Below the pieces are notes generated by a model. That model saw only the letters and a list, made by a program, of their open reading frames with translations. It was not told the origin of the DNA and did no database searches. A program made the translations under genes and the position numbers. Below are positions 61,146 through 64,000 of a stretch of DNA of 64,000 bases, piece after piece; the stretch's first letter is position 1, and the number at the start of each line of letters is the position of its first letter. The stretch spans positions 17,135 through 81,134 of the forward strand of contig PLNS01000012.1 of the NCBI GenBank assembly GCA_003141855.1. Reading direction: 5' to 3'. The stretch is from Candidatus Bathyarchaeota archaeon. GTDB lineage: Archaea > Thermoproteota > Bathyarchaeia > Bathyarchaeales > Bathycorpusculaceae.

Positions 61146-61283
61146 TTATTTGTCCCTTCTAAAAGCGCCTTCTCCGCCCATTTTAGCGTAAGCACCAAAA
61201 TCAGTGACCGCATCGATAGTGGCGATTACTAAGTCGCCAGCTTCTGGCCATTCGCGCTTACGCTCAGCCATTTGGTTGCTCAT
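61146..61283 (-). pseudogene. translation initiation factor aIF2-alpha, internally deleted
   Basis: Only 45 codons from ATG 61283 to TAA 61146. The start REWPEAGDLVIATIDAVTDF then GAYAKM is the beginning of the aIF2-alpha S1 domain. Where about 230 further residues should follow, the frame ends at once with GGEGAFRRDK, which resembles the factor's C-terminal tail. The neighbours on both sides (S27e and Nop10) are intact and in the usual order. Either a true in-frame deletion with a full copy elsewhere, or an assembly collapse. Confidence 0.85.
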
Positions 61284-61286
61284 CTC

Positions 61287-61484
61287 TTACTCGAGAACTG
61301 CTTGGACGTCACCGTTGATTTTTGCTCTTCCACCCGATGGTTCAGCTAATAATTCTCCGCATACGTTGCAAGTTATCTTGTTGACTACGTTGCTGAAGAT
61401 GAGTTGTTCGTTGCCGCATTTTTGGCATTTAACTCTAAGGAAGACGCTTCTCGGTTTCGGAATAAGTTTGTTCCATTCAGACAT
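61287..61484 (-). CDS. rps27e: ribosomal protein S27e
   Basis: 65 residues from ATG 61484. Zinc ribbon VKCQKCGNEQLIFSNVV near 19 and CNVCGELLAEPSGGRAKI near 39. The frame continues upstream without a sensible start, but the conserved region begins at this ATG. 14 bp after L44e and 3 bp before the aIF2-alpha remnant. Confidence 0.95.
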   Translation of the reverse strand: MSEWNKLIPKPRSVFLRVKCQKCGNEQLIFSNVVNKITCNVCGELLAEPSGGRAKINGDVQAVLE

Positions 61485-61498
61485 ATTTTCTACTCCAA

Positions 61499-61774
61499 TT
61501 ATTGGATAACTAGTTTTCTTAGGCGGATACCGTCTTTGTGGCGCATGTAATTGCAAACTTTGCATTTTAGGCGCAGAGTTTGTTTTTTGGTTGTTTTAGC
61601 GAATTCTCTTTGAAGAGGATATTTTTGTCCGCCGTAACCCTTCTTTTCTCGCGCATGGTGGCGTTCGCCTTTTGCTAATGCTCTTCGCTTTCCAGCCTTG
61701 TAGAGGCTTACACTGTGAATCTGATGAGTTTTACATTTTGGACAGTAAGTCTTTACTTCTTTTGGAACGTTCAC
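61499..61774 (-). CDS. rpl44e: ribosomal protein L44e
   Basis: 91 residues. MNVPKEVKTYCPKCKTHQIH, AKGERHHAREKKGYGGQKYP and LRLKCKVCNYMRHKDGIRLR cover the whole protein with two CxxC pairs. First gene of the minus-strand operon L44e-S27e-aIF2alpha-Nop10-PAC2. A TATA-like TTTAAAAG lies about 55 bp upstream. Confidence 0.96.
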   Translation of the reverse strand: MNVPKEVKTYCPKCKTHQIHSVSLYKAGKRRALAKGERHHAREKKGYGGQKYPLQREFAKTTKKQTLRLKCKVCNYMRHKDGIRLRKLVIQ

Positions 61775-62095
61775 GGTATCGACCAGCTTTGCATAAAAGA
61801 AACATACGCATTCTTATACTTTATGACTTTTAAAGCAAAAACCAACAGCTTCTAACACGCTGGCTACGTTCTTTTCTATAGTAGTTGTTGCCGAAAACCC
61901 CCTATACACAACAACAACCAACAGAATGCACTGCCAATTGTGTTTTGTGTTCAGCGCTAACAATGGGTTGCAGGCTGGTTGTGAAAGCTGCCACAAGCAG
62001 CAACAAAATCCCCAACGTTAATTCGGCAGCAGATTGAAAATTTTCGAGAACTTATTCGCCGTAACTTGAACAAACAATGTTAAAGACTATCCAAT
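61775..62095. other. intergenic region upstream of rpl44e
   Basis: 321 bp. It contains the rpl44e promoter (TTTAAAAG near 61830 on the minus strand) and a TTGTTG...CAACAA inverted repeat around 61883-61914. No gene recognised. Confidence 0.55.
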
Positions 62096-62773
62096 TTAAG
62101 GCTGTCCGCGTAACGTGACTCTATATCTTTTTATTTGCCCTTCAGTAAGGTCCACGATCCAACTGACAATCTTTGCAGTGCTGCCAGTTATAGTCAAGAT
62201 TGTTAGATCTTCTTTAGGAATCTGTATGCGTTCGCCCAAATTCTGTACAATTCTTAAGTTGTCACAATTATCATCGGCCACTCTTATCTGAGCTTTGAAT
62301 CCAAAAACGCAAAAATCCCTCCTATTGATGATCTCGACATCACATGCATAATTGTTATGGGATAATTCCGGTGGATTACAATTTTGAACTACGAAATCAG
62401 TTGTATTTACTCTTGCCTCTGTGTCAACAAAAACAAGTATGGTTTGACCCCTAGGGATATTGTCTAACTCCAGTCTTAACCTATTTTTATCATCGATCTT
62501 ACCATACTTTGAGTCGCTTACTTTCCATTTGGGGTCAACTTTGAAATAGTCCAGGAAGGGAATTGAATACTTATCGTGATAACGAGCATACCTTTTATTG
62601 AATACCTGAAAGGCAAAGGTGCCATAAGCAACTCCATTAATCACACGGATAGGTACACTTTGACTAGGAAACCATTTTACTTCAGCAACTGCAAATCTGG
62701 ACGCTTTACGAGCGATGAATGGAACATACTTCACAATTACGGGAGTAAGGGTAGTGATGGTCGCTAAAGCCAA
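62096..62773 (-). CDS. unknown protein paired with a P-loop ATPase
   Basis: 225 residues, family not recognised. The start (ATITTLTPVIVKYVPFIARK) could be a weak membrane helix. The rest is beta-rich and resembles an immunoglobulin-like or beta-sandwich fold (VPIRVINGVAYGTFAFQVF, RLELDNIPRGQTILVFVDTE, CDVEIINRRDFCVFGFKAQI). The gene begins two bases after the ATPase stop codon, so both are co-translated. Pairing with an ATPase of unknown class hints at a defence or regulatory complex, without proof. Confidence 0.6.
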   Translation of the reverse strand: MALATITTLTPVIVKYVPFIARKASRFAVAEVKWFPSQSVPIRVINGVAYGTFAFQVFNKRYARYHDKYSIPFLDYFKVDPKWKVSDSKYGKIDDKNRLRLELDNIPRGQTILVFVDTEARVNTTDFVVQNCNPPELSHNNYACDVEIINRRDFCVFGFKAQIRVADDNCDNLRIVQNLGERIQIPKEDLTILTITGSTAKIVSWIVDLTEGQIKRYRVTLRGQP

Positions 62774-62775
62774 TT

Positions 62776-64000
62776 TTACTTACCGTACCATGTTTTTAAT
62801 ACTTTGTCGTCAATTACTTTTGCATCCATTTGTAAGCCGTAATTCAGTATTTTATGGCAAGCTTCTAGTATATACCTTGGTGAACCATTTTCATTTTCAG
62901 CGATTGTCATCAACGCTGAATCAGAGAAAGGATGACAAGGTAATCCATTGAAATTAGGCGTTCGTCTGTCTGAAAGATAAACTTGGACTAGGTTCTTTAC
63001 ATCGTTAATAGATTTAATTCTAGGCAGATCAATTACATCCCTATTCCTATCTGAAAATGCTGGTGATGTTCCTCTAATTGTTTCGTAAGCTTCTGTAGAG
63101 CAACCAAGAACAAGGGAGAATTGACTTAAGTTGTAGTCAATCAAACTTCGGAGGTCTTCCAGAAAATCAAATCTTTTTGCACCTTTTAGGCCCAAGACAA
63201 TTTTTTCAAATTCATCAACGAAAACAAAAACCATGTTGAATTGCTCGCCATAGGTGTGTAATATTTTTAGAATATCAGGGAAGACTCTCTTGGAAATATC
63301 TGTTGGTGATAATTCAGTAAGTGTTAGGTTTAAGATTTTATTTTCACTTGCTGAGAGCTTATCGCCAAGAATAAACTTGGTTGCAATTTTCCGTTTTTCA
63401 ATATTCCTTGAAAAAAGTAATATTGAAAAACAGTATGAATAATCTTCAAGCGCAAATACTTGTTCATTTTTCAAAACGGCAAAAATTTGTCTAATAAAAT
63501 CTGATGAGGCTGAGTTGCTATAATGTGAATAAAGAGTAATCGCGTCATCTATTGCCAACCTCAAGACTTCAAGGTCGCATTCGCCTTTTTTTATTTCTTC
63601 ACATTTTTGTTTAAGTTTAGCGAGGGTTTCCTTGTCCGCGTAACCTCTATAGGGCATTGCTAATTGCGCTTCTACTCTTTTAATTACATCCTCAGAAAAC
63701 TTGATGACTTCAGAATTTATTACATCCTGTTTTCCCTGGTAAATTGTCTGAATAATAGTCTCGATGGTGATTTCTTGTATAAAATTCGACAGGAAATCGT
63801 TAAGGCTAACTCCACAAGAGCTTAGATAAATTGCCATTGATTTAACTTCTTGCCTTTTACCGAGTTGTTTGTTAATTAAATCAGAGAAATAGTAAAGTGT
63901 GTAAGTCTTTCCTAAACCAAAATCTCCAAGAATAACCATTCCCCTGTATCTTCCAGTCCTTGCAGTATGAACAATTTTTCTTGCAATATCCTCGAAAGTC
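62776..64000 (-). CDS. P-loop ATPase (AAA+/STAND-like), 5'-partial
   Basis: The frame is open to the right edge, so the start lies beyond 64000; the in-frame codons before ATG 63939 read FEDIARKIVHTARTGRYRG. Walker A GDFGLGKT is clear, Walker B VFVFVDEFEKI lies near residue 238 of the ATG-started part, and a sensor-like LVLGCSTEAYE follows. The last 120 residues (IDLPRIKSINDVKNLVQVYL) resemble the lid and winged-helix of ORC/Cdc6-type AAA+ or phage-defence ATPases (BREX BrxC/BrxD-like). Function unknown. Confidence 0.7.
   Translation of the reverse strand, partial: TFEDIARKIVHTARTGRYRGMVILGDFGLGKTYTLYYFSDLINKQLGKRQEVKSMAIYLSSCGVSLNDFLSNFIQEITIETIIQTIYQGKQDVINSEVIKFSEDVIKRVEAQLAMPYRGYADKETLAKLKQKCEEIKKGECDLEVLRLAIDDAITLYSHYSNSASSDFIRQIFAVLKNEQVFALEDYSYCFSILLFSRNIEKRKIATKFILGDKLSASENKILNLTLTELSPTDISKRVFPDILKILHTYGEQFNMVFVFVDEFEKIVLGLKGAKRFDFLEDLRSLIDYNLSQFSLVLGCSTEAYETIRGTSPAFSDRNRDVIDLPRIKSINDVKNLVQVYLSDRRTPNFNGLPCHPFSDSALMTIAENENGSPRYILEACHKILNYGLQMDAKVIDDKVLKTWYGK

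Noticed and set aside
61883-61914. Another copy of the dispersed element (AACCCCCTATAC)
   Set aside because: Only the short CCCCCTATA matches; none of the flanking conserved bases is present.

Overview
The window reads as chromosomal DNA of an archaeon. It carries archaeal MCM, GINS, the small and large clamp-loader subunits, RpoP, ribosomal proteins L44e and S27e, Nop10, a PAC2-family proteasome chaperone, deoxyhypusine synthase, Taw1 and Trm5 (wyosine pathway), archaeal-type endonuclease V and CofE (coenzyme F420). TATA-like boxes, GTG/TTG starts and PEF-CTERM-like surface proteins, together with CooC-, FrhB- and MetF-like genes, point to an anaerobic TACK-lineage organism, most likely Bathyarchaeia. 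That placement is inference; no rRNA gene is present.

Layout. 1-2073: 3' part of a P-type proton ATPase. 2125-8887: redox genes (ferredoxin, thioredoxin, flavodoxin, OsmC, NifX-like protein, two MBL/Lrp-type genes) with small regulators and palindromic operators. 7815-9801: a gene graveyard holding a frameshifted paralogue of the 3963 regulator, a permease scrap, a CbiQ/CbiO remnant joined by deletion, and a beheaded HxlR regulator. 9866-12663: ABC-2 exporter and EamA transporter. 12953-17646: C1/F420 block (CooC, FrhB-like, MetF-like, CofE, SCP2, YkgJ). 17664-20530: an amidoligase group (GCS2, RimK-like N-terminal protein, ATP-grasp). 20596-27611: two different deoxyhypusine-synthase-family genes, ArgS, a histone-deacetylase-fold enzyme, polyferredoxin and tautomerase.

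28041-32876 looks like a mini-island built on tRNA-Leu(GAG). Besides the intact tRNA there are two partial copies of its 3' end, two homologous leader regions, and six copies of a ~30-bp motif that follow or include the stop codons of secreted, membrane-anchored proteins. No integrase is visible.

33049-42407: cysteine synthesis (CysK, serine acetyltransferase), fused GMP synthase, then a nucleotide-sugar operon whose dehydrogenase-like member lacks the catalytic cysteine motif. 42412-49626: Trm112-like, Trm5, RpoP, a large surface protein, Taw1, translin, endonuclease V. 49717-52294: clamp loader operon. 52478-55642: glutamate synthase-like protein and glutamate dehydrogenase. 55700-56213: DUF4258/DUF2283 pair. 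56518-60211: GINS, MCM, WecB. 60208-61774 (minus): L44e, S27e, aIF2-alpha, Nop10, PAC2, where the aIF2-alpha frame is cut to 45 codons. 62096-64000: an unrecognised protein and a P-loop ATPase running off the right edge.

Six copies of a dispersed intergenic element (two subtypes, core near CCTATAGGGGGTAGGTC) are spread through the window. The strongest leads are this repeat family, the tRNA-Leu island with its stop-codon-linked motif, the internally deleted aIF2-alpha gene, and the amidoligase group.
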